From Micrococcaceae bacterium UBA3381 (GTDB taxonomy: Bacteria; Actinomycetota; Actinomycetes; Actinomycetales; Micrococcaceae): a stretch of DNA of 6,911 nt. Every line of letters starts with the position of its first letter. Position 1 is the stretch's first letter. Below, piece after piece: positions 1 to 5,516 of the stretch. The stretch lies in contig DEPX01000095.1 of NCBI GenBank assembly GCA_002358975.1, positions 52,469 through 59,379 of the forward strand, written 5' to 3'. The notes under the pieces are model-generated. The model was not told where the DNA came from. It saw only the letters and a list, made by a program, of their open reading frames with translations, and searched no databases. A program made the position numbers and the translations under genes.

Positions 1-471
1 GACGACGTCGTAGAACTGACCGTCACACTGGCCAAACATATGCTAGCCGGTGCAGGTATCGACGCCGACCCGGCAGAACACCTGACCAATGGTAAAGCCA
101 TGGACACCTGGCGGGCCATGGTTGCTGCCCAACATGGTGACCCAGATGCGCCATTGCCCACCGCTTCACACCGACACACCGTGATGGCACCACAAACCGG
201 TGTGTTGTCGGTGATGGATGCCCGGGCTATCGGCGAGGCTGCATGGCGGCTAGGCGCCGGACGGCAAATCCAAGGTCAGCCGGTGCAGGCGACTGCCGGC
301 ATACGGTTACACGCCAAGCCTGGTGACGCCATCACCGCGGGCCAACCACTTATGACGTTGTACACTGAAACTCCCGAAGCCCTCGAGCCCGCCGAGCAAC
401 TGCTTGCCGATGCGATTCAAACCGCCGACACGTATCTACCACCACCGCTAGTTATCGACGTCATCAGCTGA
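1..471 (+). CDS. deoA: Thymidine phosphorylase, C-terminal part (5' end outside window)
   Basis: This cytosolic enzyme cleaves thymidine (and deoxyuridine) with phosphate to the free base and 2-deoxyribose-1-phosphate, in pyrimidine nucleoside salvage. The reading frame is open from base 1 and ends in TGA at 469-471, so about 156 C-terminal residues are visible and the catalytic N-terminal and central regions lie upstream of the window. What is visible matches the end of the central domain (T-N-G-K-A, a W-R-A-M-V-A-A-Q-H-G-D-P stretch) followed by the pyrimidine nucleoside phosphorylase C-terminal domain. That domain shows D-A-R-A-I-G-E-A-A-W-R-L-G-A-G, P-V-Q-A-T-A-G-I, L-H-A-K-P-G-D and A-G-Q-P-L-M-T-L-Y-T. 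The ATG at 40 is internal to the protein, not its start. The next gene follows after 22 bases on the same strand, and adenosine deaminase lies two genes on, giving a nucleoside salvage operon. A pyrimidine-nucleoside phosphorylase (pdp) of broader specificity is the main alternative; the two cannot be separated from this fragment. Confidence 0.93.
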   Translation, partial: DDVVELTVTLAKHMLAGAGIDADPAEHLTNGKAMDTWRAMVAAQHGDPDAPLPTASHRHTVMAPQTGVLSVMDARAIGEAAWRLGAGRQIQGQPVQATAGIRLHAKPGDAITAGQPLMTLYTETPEALEPAEQLLADAIQTADTYLPPPLVIDVIS

Positions 472-493
472 CATACGGTAAGGGAAACCAAAC

Positions 494-1150
494 GTGCTGG
501 ATTTTATAGAAGAACTCATCCTGGGTGCCGCCGAGGCTTGGTGGATGCCCCTTGCGCTGTTCTTATTCAGTCTTGTTGATGGTTTCTTTCCAGTGGTGCC
601 CTCGGAATCGCTGATCGTCGCCCTGGCGGCAATCTCTGACAAAAACCAAGGGTTCAACCTCTCAACCGTATTCTTTATGGGATGGTTCGGCGCCTTTATC
701 GGTGACCAAATTGCCTATTGGTTGGGCCGTTCAATAGGCGTAACCCGTTTTCGTTGGATGCGCACTCGTTCCGTAGTCCGAGCCATTGGCGGAGTCAAAC
801 AAACCCTAAAATCTTCTGGGGCTTTGGTGGTGATTACTGCCCGGCACATTCCTGGCGGTCGTGTAGCAGTGAACTTCATTGCCGGAGCTACTCGTATGCC
901 CGTGGTCAAATTTATCGGACTAGATTTTATCTCGGCGGCCCTGTGGGCGGCATATTCAATTTTTATCGGCTACTTCACCGCCGGCTGGTTAGAAAACACG
1001 ATACTGCAAATCGCGTTGGCTCTGGTATTTGCCGCGATGCTCGGGTGGATTCTTGACCGGGCAATCAAAAAGTTTATGCGTTCCCGAATGGAACCTACCC
1101 ATGACCAAGATGACCCCGAAGACCAAACTGGCTTAGACTCGAACTCGTGA
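494..1150 (+). CDS. DedA/VTT-family integral membrane protein
   Basis: This 218-residue inner-membrane protein belongs to the DedA (VTT, formerly SNARE-associated) family, whose members are linked to lipid carrier translocation and membrane homeostasis; the substrate here cannot be read from sequence. Visible family marks are the acidic re-entrant segment D-G-F-F-P-V-V-P-S-E (residues 29-38), G-A-F-I-G-D-Q-I-A-Y-W-L-G-R (66-79), and the second re-entrant motif T-A-R-H-I-P-G-G-R (115-123) followed by F-I-A-G-A-T-R-M-P. Hydrophobic segments lie near 16-35, 38-49, 58-78, 138-163 and 168-187, and a hydrophilic acidic tail of about 20 residues closes the protein. Length is typical. Translation starts at GTG 494; AGGGAA at 481-486 gives a plausible ribosome binding site 7 bases upstream. 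It sits between two nucleoside-salvage genes and its stop overlaps the start of add, so it is almost certainly cotranscribed and translationally coupled with them. Family call is firm; function is not. Confidence 0.93.
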   Translation: MLDFIEELILGAAEAWWMPLALFLFSLVDGFFPVVPSESLIVALAAISDKNQGFNLSTVFFMGWFGAFIGDQIAYWLGRSIGVTRFRWMRTRSVVRAIGGVKQTLKSSGALVVITARHIPGGRVAVNFIAGATRMPVVKFIGLDFISAALWAAYSIFIGYFTAGWLENTILQIALALVFAAMLGWILDRAIKKFMRSRMEPTHDQDDPEDQTGLDSNS

Positions 1151-2382
1151 TGAAACACAAATCCCCTGACGCCGAAATTCCCGCCGGCGAAGACGAATTG
1201 CAACTGGATCCCTTTGGCCTTGATTTGGCAGCCCTGCCCAAGGTCTCACTTCATGATCATCTCGACGGGGGACTGCGTCCAGCCACCATTGTGGAACTGG
1301 CCGCCGAGATCGGCCACGAATTGCCGGCGCACACCGAACAAGAGTTGGCCGTTTGGTTTTCCGAAGCGGCCAATGCCGGCTCCCTGCCGAAATACCTTGA
1401 AATGTTTGACCACACCTTGGCGGTTATGCAAACCGCATCGGCGCTAGAACGCATTGCTTATGAATTTGCAATGGATTTGGTCGCTGACGGCGTCGTGTAT
1501 GGCGAAGTGCGGTGGGCCCCAGAACAACACACCCAAGCCGGGCTGAGCCTTGATGAGGCCGTTGAAGCTGTTACTGCCGGACTGGAACGCGCCATGCAAG
1601 CACTCGACGGGGCCCTACAAGTACACCAAATATTATGTGCGATGCGACAAAATTCGGCCGATAACGCCCAAAAAATTGCCGAACTCACATATCGGCACCG
1701 TCCGCACGGTTCCGTGGTAGCCTTCGACATTGCTGGACCAGAACTCGGATTTCCCGCCACAAATTTTGCCGAAGTCTTTGCTTGGTTGGACCAACGATTC
1801 GTACCCATCACTATTCACGCCGGTGAAGCCGACGGGATCGACTCCATCGCCGGAGCCCTTACAGCTGGCCGAGCATTACGTATCGGACACGGCGTGAACC
1901 TCGTCGAAGATATTTCCAATGTTGAACTCGACGAAGAACAAGACATTTTCGTCTGGGGTGATGTCGCCAACCGCATGTTGTACAACAATACGGTGCTGGA
2001 ACTGTGCCCAACATCCAACCTGCAAACGGCTGCTGTTGAACTTGGTCCCGAAGCTGCCCCGTTAGATAATCATCCTTTTGATTTGCTTTACCGGTCTGGT
2101 TTTGCTGTCACCGTAAGCCCTGATAACCGCCTTATTTCCGGTGTTAGCCTCACCGATGAGCTCTACACGCTTGCAGCCGCTTACGGCTACACCATGATCG
2201 ATCTATTGGAGTTTCAACTCAACGCCGTCAAGGGGGCGTTCCAAACCGAGTATGCACGCGATCAGCTGCGTGAGTTTATCGAATTTTCTTGGATGGATAC
2301 TATCGCTGCGGTCCAAGATGAGGATGATCCCAATGCGCCAGTTGTTTTTGTGGAATTTGAAGACGACGACGCTGAGGACTAA
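1147..2382 (+). CDS. add: Adenosine deaminase
   Basis: This zinc-dependent cytosolic hydrolase converts adenosine and deoxyadenosine to inosine and deoxyinosine in purine salvage. The 411-residue protein shows the family motifs in order. The metal-binding H-D-H is at residues 36-38 in S-L-H-D-H-L-D-G; G-E-V-R-W-A-P lies at 119-125. The zinc-ligand histidine and catalytic glutamate are in H-A-G-E (224-227), and the catalytic histidine is in R-I-G-H-G (H248). E-L-C-P-T-S-N (285-291) follows. The final metal-site aspartate is in S-P-D-N-R (D326), where many family members read N-T-D-D-P; D-N-R is, from memory, the actinobacterial form. All expected catalytic positions are present. The start is either GTG 1147 (4-base overlap, GTGA, with the DedA stop) or the adjacent ATG 1150 (1-base overlap). 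No clear Shine-Dalgarno precedes either, so translational coupling is likely. The protein is somewhat long because of an acidic N-terminal lead and a strongly acidic tail (about 390-411). mazG begins 2 bases after its stop. Confidence 0.96.
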   Translation: MMKHKSPDAEIPAGEDELQLDPFGLDLAALPKVSLHDHLDGGLRPATIVELAAEIGHELPAHTEQELAVWFSEAANAGSLPKYLEMFDHTLAVMQTASALERIAYEFAMDLVADGVVYGEVRWAPEQHTQAGLSLDEAVEAVTAGLERAMQALDGALQVHQILCAMRQNSADNAQKIAELTYRHRPHGSVVAFDIAGPELGFPATNFAEVFAWLDQRFVPITIHAGEADGIDSIAGALTAGRALRIGHGVNLVEDISNVELDEEQDIFVWGDVANRMLYNNTVLELCPTSNLQTAAVELGPEAAPLDNHPFDLLYRSGFAVTVSPDNRLISGVSLTDELYTLAAAYGYTMIDLLEFQLNAVKGAFQTEYARDQLREFIEFSWMDTIAAVQDEDDPNAPVVFVEFEDDDAED

Positions 2383-2384
2383 CT

Positions 2385-3089
2385 ATGGCACATACCGGTT
2401 TATCACGCCTTGTATGGATCACCACTCAGCTGCGCACATACTGTCCTTGGACTCAGACCCTGACGCATCATGAACTGACCGAATACCTCATTGAGGAAGC
2501 TTATGAAGCCGTTGAAGTAATCGAGTCTATCCCGGCTCGCCGCTGGGATGATGAGGCCCAAGGCGCTGGTATATATGAGCTATTGCGCAACGAACTTGGT
2601 GATGTTCTGTTTCAAGTGACCTTACACTCGGCTATCGCGGCACAAGCCGGGGAGTTTAATATTGACGATGTCGCTGAGGCAATCAGCGAAAAAATGGTTC
2701 GACGCAACCCCCACGTATTTGATTCAAATGGCCATTTGCTTCCCAAAGAACGCCTCGGTGCAGTATCAGTACATGAGGTAGAAAAAAATTGGGAACAGAT
2801 CAAACAGGCCGAAAAAGCCAACGAAGCGCCGAACCCACCCACCGACCGCCCATCGACTTATGATCTACCGCCGGGTTTACCCGCGTTAGCAGCCGCGGCT
2901 AAAATAATCGACCGTGCTGGACGCCAACCCAGTAACCCGTTGGGCAAACCGCCAGAGGCTGACCAAATCAATATCGAAGTCACCAAAGACGATATTGGAG
3001 CCCAACTATTTGAATTAGTGCGCATCGCCCGCAGCAACGGCGTGGATTTGGAAGCAGAGCTGCGGCAATATATAACGCACCTGAAATAA
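2385..3089 (+). CDS. mazG: Nucleoside triphosphate pyrophosphohydrolase MazG
   Basis: MazG hydrolyses (d)NTPs to NMP and pyrophosphate and protects cells from aberrant nucleotides; in some bacteria it also modulates (p)ppGpp levels. The 234-residue protein has a well-formed N-terminal MazG domain: L-R-T-Y-C-P-W (16-22), T-H (27-28), the metal-binding E-E-A-Y-E (37-41) and E-L-G-D (70-73), then E-K-M-V-R-R-N-P-H-V-F (102-112) and the conserved tryptophan (W136) of V-E-K-N-W-E. A linker D-L-P-P-G-L-P-A-L (160-168) leads to a shortened second repeat, in which D-D-I-G-A-Q-L-F-E-L-V (202-212) keeps the fold signature but has lost the E-x-x-D metal ligands; the E-E-x-x-E helix is missing altogether. 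Catalysis should therefore rest on the N-terminal domain. ATG 2385 follows the add stop by 2 bases, and GAGG at 2374-2377 inside add serves as a ribosome binding site 7 bases away. Its place at the end of a nucleoside-salvage operon, and close to eno, fits actinobacterial gene order. Confidence 0.94.
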   Translation: MAHTGLSRLVWITTQLRTYCPWTQTLTHHELTEYLIEEAYEAVEVIESIPARRWDDEAQGAGIYELLRNELGDVLFQVTLHSAIAAQAGEFNIDDVAEAISEKMVRRNPHVFDSNGHLLPKERLGAVSVHEVEKNWEQIKQAEKANEAPNPPTDRPSTYDLPPGLPALAAAAKIIDRAGRQPSNPLGKPPEADQINIEVTKDDIGAQLFELVRIARSNGVDLEAELRQYITHLK

Positions 3090-3136
3090 CCACCCCGGTG
3101 ATCAAACCTAAGTGGGCAACGTATGGGTTCCTATCG

Positions 3137-3155
3137 CCCAGCTATTCAAGCTGGG
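3137..3155 (+). terminator. Hairpin after mazG, possible weak terminator
   Basis: CCCAGCT (3137-3143) and AGCTGGG (3149-3155) form a perfect 7-base-pair stem around a 5-base loop, 48 bases after the mazG stop. No uninterrupted T-tract follows; the next bases are AGATTCGATTG, so intrinsic termination would be weak. It could instead be a leader structure for the following genes. The left arm can alternatively pair upstream: TGGGC (3113-3117) with GCCCA (3136-3140). Confidence 0.35.
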
Positions 3156-3214
3156 AGATTCGATTGTTAAATTTGTTGGTTTCACTTCAGAAAAATGGTT
3201 GACGCCAAAAAGCT

Positions 3215-3238
3215 TCTTTGCTTGTGTTGATGCAAAGA
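3215..3238 (+). promoter_or_regulatory. Inverted repeat upstream of the small-protein gene
   Basis: TCTTTGC (3215-3221) and GCAAAGA (3232-3238) are perfect 7-base inverted repeats separated by 10 bases. The repeat lies 24 bases upstream of the AGGAGG ribosome binding site. It could be a regulator-binding site or an RNA hairpin in the leader. There is no independent support beyond the symmetry and the position. Confidence 0.3.
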
Positions 3239-3261
3239 GACTCAGATCACTATCGCAGGTT

Positions 3262-3267
3262 AGGAGG
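3262..3267 (+). promoter_or_regulatory. Strong ribosome binding site that sets the small-protein start
   Basis: AGGAGG sits 9 bases before ATG 3277, a near-ideal Shine-Dalgarno match and spacing. It decides the start of the 49-residue protein and argues against the much longer reading from GTG 3112. Confidence 0.8.
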
Positions 3268-3276
3268 TTTGAGCTA

Positions 3277-3426
3277 ATGGGAGGCTTTCCTTTATCTGCA
3301 TGGCTCGTTATGACGGTCCCACCGGTTTTAATGATACTTTCGGTGGTCATTTTCTACCGTAAAGAAGCTAAACGGGAAAAACTCGAAGACGAACTGCTCC
3401 GGCGAGATACCGACTCGAGGCATTAA
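3277..3426 (+). CDS. Small single-membrane-segment protein, probable symporter accessory subunit
   Basis: This 49-residue protein has a short N-terminal part, M-G-G-F-P-L-S-A-W, then one hydrophobic segment at about residues 9-27 (L-V-M-T-V-P-P-V-L-M-I-L-S-V-V-I-F), and a highly charged tail (R-K-E-A-K-R-E-K-L-E-D-E-L-L-R-R) that could form a cytoplasmic amphipathic helix. By the positive-inside rule the tail should face the cytoplasm. ATG 3277 is chosen because of the AGGAGG 9 bases upstream; the in-frame GTG 3112 would add 55 residues that look unlike a real domain. It ends one base before the symporter start, so the two are surely coexpressed. Small membrane partners encoded next to sodium:solute symporters are a known theme (for example the small protein beside the pantothenate symporter PanF), so an accessory or stability role is inferred. 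I do not recognise the specific family. Confidence 0.78.
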   Translation: MGGFPLSAWLVMTVPPVLMILSVVIFYRKEAKREKLEDELLRRDTDSRH

Positions 3427-3427
3427 T

Positions 3428-5068
3428 ATGGACAACATAGGCATTCTAATTATCCTGATCCTGTATGCACTGCTGATGTTGGGCATTGGCGTCTGGTCGT
3501 CAAGGACAAGTCATAAAGGGTCCTCGGACTACTTTCTCGGTGGAAATCAAATAGGCCCGTGGGTCATCTCTATGAGTGAGAAAGCTTCCGAAAGCAGTGG
3601 GTTCATGACTGCTGGCCTTCCGGGAGAAGCGTACTCAACGGGTATGAGTGCGGCCTGGAATGCTGTATCCAGCGTATTTTCGATATTCAATTGGGTCTTC
3701 TTTGCCAAACCGCTACGCAGACTGTCGAAAATATTAAAATCCATAACAATACCGGATTATCTCTCCACGCGTTACCAAGACCATTCCAACATTATGCGTG
3801 GCGTGTCCATTTTTATGATGACACTTTTTCAAACGGTCTATATTTGCGCTCAGTTCGTGGCTTTTGGTGTGTTATTTGAAGTCATTTTAGACCTAAACTT
3901 TACTATCGGAGTGATCGTCGGCGGGATCATCACCATCGTCTACACAGTAATGGGCGGATTTTTTGCCGTTACGATAACGGACTTCATCCAGGGCGTTCTG
4001 ATGGCGACAGCGTTTATTATTTTGCCGATAATCGGCATTACAAAAGTTGGCGGATTTAATGAGATGGGTTCTAGTCTCGGCGACACCATGGGTACAGACT
4101 TTCTTAAACCGTTCTTTGACAACCCAACGCTGACTCTTGCTGGAGTCATAGCCATAATCAGCTATTTGTTTATCGGTATCGGCTTCAACGGCGCACCGCA
4201 TGTCTTAGTTCGCTACATGGCCTTGCGAACTACCCGTGACGTGAAGAAAATTGCAATTATTGGCATTGTCTGGATGATGATTTCATACTACGGTGCCGTG
4301 TTTATAGGCTTAGCAGGTCTCACGTTATTTCCAGATCTTGGAAACCCAGAAGAGATATTCCCCGTCATGGCCATAGAATTACTGCCATGGTGGCTTGGCG
4401 GCATTATCGTCGCTGCAGCATTGTCAGCGCTCATGTCATCGATTGACTCAATGTTGCTTATAACCTCATCATCGATAGCCGAAGACTTGTGGAACAAGAT
4501 CTTTTATAAGGGAAAGCTCAGTGAGAAAAGGACGATATTGGTATCGCAAATTTCCACTGTCATAATCGGTGTGATTGGAATAGTTATTGCTGTCAATCCC
4601 TTTGACTCGGTTTTCTGGTTAGCGGTATTTGCTTGGGCTGGATTAGCAACTTGTTTTGGTCCACCCGTCGTTCTTTCGTTGTACTGGAAAGGAGTCACAA
4701 AGTGGGGTGCCATCTCCGGGATGATCGTTGGGCCGATCGTCACGATCCTCTGGTATATGTGGCCTCCCATTGATATTTATGAGGGCGGTCCGGCGTTCTT
4801 AGCTGCACTGGCCACCATTGTGATTGTCAGTCTGTTGACCAAGTCTCCAAAAGATGATCAGTTTGAAGCAATGTGGTCGTCATACAATGAAACGAATGCT
4901 GCTGGTACGCCTTCATTCTTGCCCGATGAATATGAATATCTCAAGAACATGCAAAACAATGACCTACGTCTTCGAGCTGATAAACACATAGTTCGAGACT
5001 TCATTGCAAAACAGGCCACTGTTGCCAGTCCGTTTAAGCAATTAAGAAAGAGCACATCACTTGGATGA
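3428..5068 (+). CDS. Sodium:solute symporter, PutP-like (SSS family)
   Basis: This 546-residue inner-membrane carrier should couple sodium influx to uptake of a small organic solute. Alignment by eye with E. coli PutP is good throughout: S-D-Y-F-L-G-G (33-39), A-S-E-S-S-G-F-M-T-A-G-L-P-G (53-66), S-I-T-I-P-D-Y-L-S-T-R-Y (105-116), V-Y-T-V-M-G-G-F-F-A-V-T-I-T-D (171-185), N-G-A-P-H-V-L-V-R-Y-M-A (254-265), and F-A-W-A-G-L-A-T-C-F-G-P (401-412). Sodium-site positions are consistent with sodium coupling: A53 in helix 2 and A334, S337, S338 in the A-L-M-S-S segment correspond to PutP A53, A337, S340 and T341. PutP D55 is a glutamate here (E55). About 12-13 hydrophobic segments are visible. A hydrophilic C-terminal tail of about 75 residues (472-546) is longer than in PutP. 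ATG 3428 follows the small-protein stop by one base. Proline is a reasonable but unproven substrate; other PutP relatives carry different solutes, so no symbol is given. The gene is AT-richer than its neighbours outside the cassette. Confidence 0.93.
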   Translation: MDNIGILIILILYALLMLGIGVWSSRTSHKGSSDYFLGGNQIGPWVISMSEKASESSGFMTAGLPGEAYSTGMSAAWNAVSSVFSIFNWVFFAKPLRRLSKILKSITIPDYLSTRYQDHSNIMRGVSIFMMTLFQTVYICAQFVAFGVLFEVILDLNFTIGVIVGGIITIVYTVMGGFFAVTITDFIQGVLMATAFIILPIIGITKVGGFNEMGSSLGDTMGTDFLKPFFDNPTLTLAGVIAIISYLFIGIGFNGAPHVLVRYMALRTTRDVKKIAIIGIVWMMISYYGAVFIGLAGLTLFPDLGNPEEIFPVMAIELLPWWLGGIIVAAALSALMSSIDSMLLITSSSIAEDLWNKIFYKGKLSEKRTILVSQISTVIIGVIGIVIAVNPFDSVFWLAVFAWAGLATCFGPPVVLSLYWKGVTKWGAISGMIVGPIVTILWYMWPPIDIYEGGPAFLAALATIVIVSLLTKSPKDDQFEAMWSSYNETNAAGTPSFLPDEYEYLKNMQNNDLRLRADKHIVRDFIAKQATVASPFKQLRKSTSLG

Positions 5069-5516
5069 AGCACCTGGTAAAACTCGGATTAATCTCATCG
5101 AAACACCGTATGACCTCAGCGACAAAGATATTGTCTGTTATCCAAATCTAGTGCTCTATTTCAAATGCCGAGTTTTCCGGCTTTTTATGAAACCACGAAT
5201 TGTTTACTCGGCGATCACCGTGGATTTAGTAAAAGGTAATGCTGCGCGTGCGAACATGTTTCCTAATTATGTGCCAATTGAGATAAGTGAGAACGCACTG
5301 ATTCCTCAGCTAATCGATAATACTGTAGCCGTGGAAGCCGCAACAGCAGTAACCATGAAATGGCTGAGACACCGGTATAAAGTCTACAAAAAGCCTGACA
5401 CCGAAATAATGCAGCAGAAACAAGTGTACAAAGCGTTTTTCTACATTCAGGACGAGAAAAACCATGAAGTGCTGGTTGATTCAATCGAAGGTGTAGACAT
5501 CGATGAAACCGACTAA
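5061..5516 (+). CDS. Conserved-looking hypothetical protein of the symporter cassette
   Basis: I do not recognise this 151-residue protein. It has no signal peptide and no convincing membrane segment; the most hydrophobic stretch (about 28-44, Y-P-N-L-V-L-Y-F-K-C-R-V-F-R-L-F-M) is broken by basic residues. Alternating hydrophobic and polar residues suggest a mixed alpha/beta soluble fold, with a likely helix at about 86-106 (N-T-V-A-V-E-A-A-T-A-V-T-M-K-W-L-R-H-R-Y) and strands near 122-130 and 135-142. The N- and C-terminal ends are acidic. No ATG lies in frame near the beginning; the first usable start is TTG 5061, 8 bases inside the symporter gene, with a weak purine-rich stretch (AAGAAAGAG, 5044-5052) before it. 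The overlap implies translational coupling, and low GC matches the symporter. A cytosolic regulator, or a partner of the symporter's tail, is possible from context only. The start is less certain than the reading frame. Confidence 0.7.
   Translation: MDEAPGKTRINLIETPYDLSDKDIVCYPNLVLYFKCRVFRLFMKPRIVYSAITVDLVKGNAARANMFPNYVPIEISENALIPQLIDNTVAVEAATAVTMKWLRHRYKVYKKPDTEIMQQKQVYKAFFYIQDEKNHEVLVDSIEGVDIDETD

Larger units (their letters stand above)
3090..3276 (+). promoter_or_regulatory. 187-base leader between mazG and the symporter cassette
   Basis: This gap separates the housekeeping operon from the transport cassette and contains no convincing gene. It holds two hairpins (listed separately), a possible -35 box TTGACG at 3199-3204 without a good -10 partner (best is TTGTGT at 3222-3227, 17-base spacer), and a strong ribosome binding site at its end. 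One frame is open from GTG 3112 through the whole gap into the small protein, but the translated part looks unlike a protein domain and has no good ribosome binding site. A promoter or post-transcriptional control is plausible because the cassette is unlikely to need the same expression as mazG; the exact site is not resolved. Confidence 0.4.

Noticed and set aside
718..1056. 112-residue + strand frame within the DedA gene
   Set aside because: It overlaps a clearly conserved membrane protein in another frame and lacks hydrophobic segments or motifs of its own.
1458..1811. 117-residue reverse-strand open frame inside add
   Set aside because: It is antisense to conserved adenosine deaminase sequence; its composition (many S, A, R, C) is that of a shadow frame, with no family motif.
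3112..3276. N-terminal extension of the small protein from GTG 3112 (would give 104 residues)
   Set aside because: No good ribosome binding site precedes GTG 3112, the 55 extra residues resemble no domain, and a near-perfect AGGAGG precedes ATG 3277 in the same frame.
5065..5151. ATG 5065 overlapping the symporter stop as ATGA, a classic coupled start
   Set aside because: This frame stops after 28 codons at TAG 5149-5151 and gives no recognisable protein; the long frame is the one starting at TTG 5061. A frameshift joining the two is possible but unsupported.
3090..5516. Cassette as a mobile element with integrase, attachment sites or terminal repeats
   Set aside because: No transposase or integrase gene and no matching repeats at the cassette borders were seen; only the composition suggests transfer.
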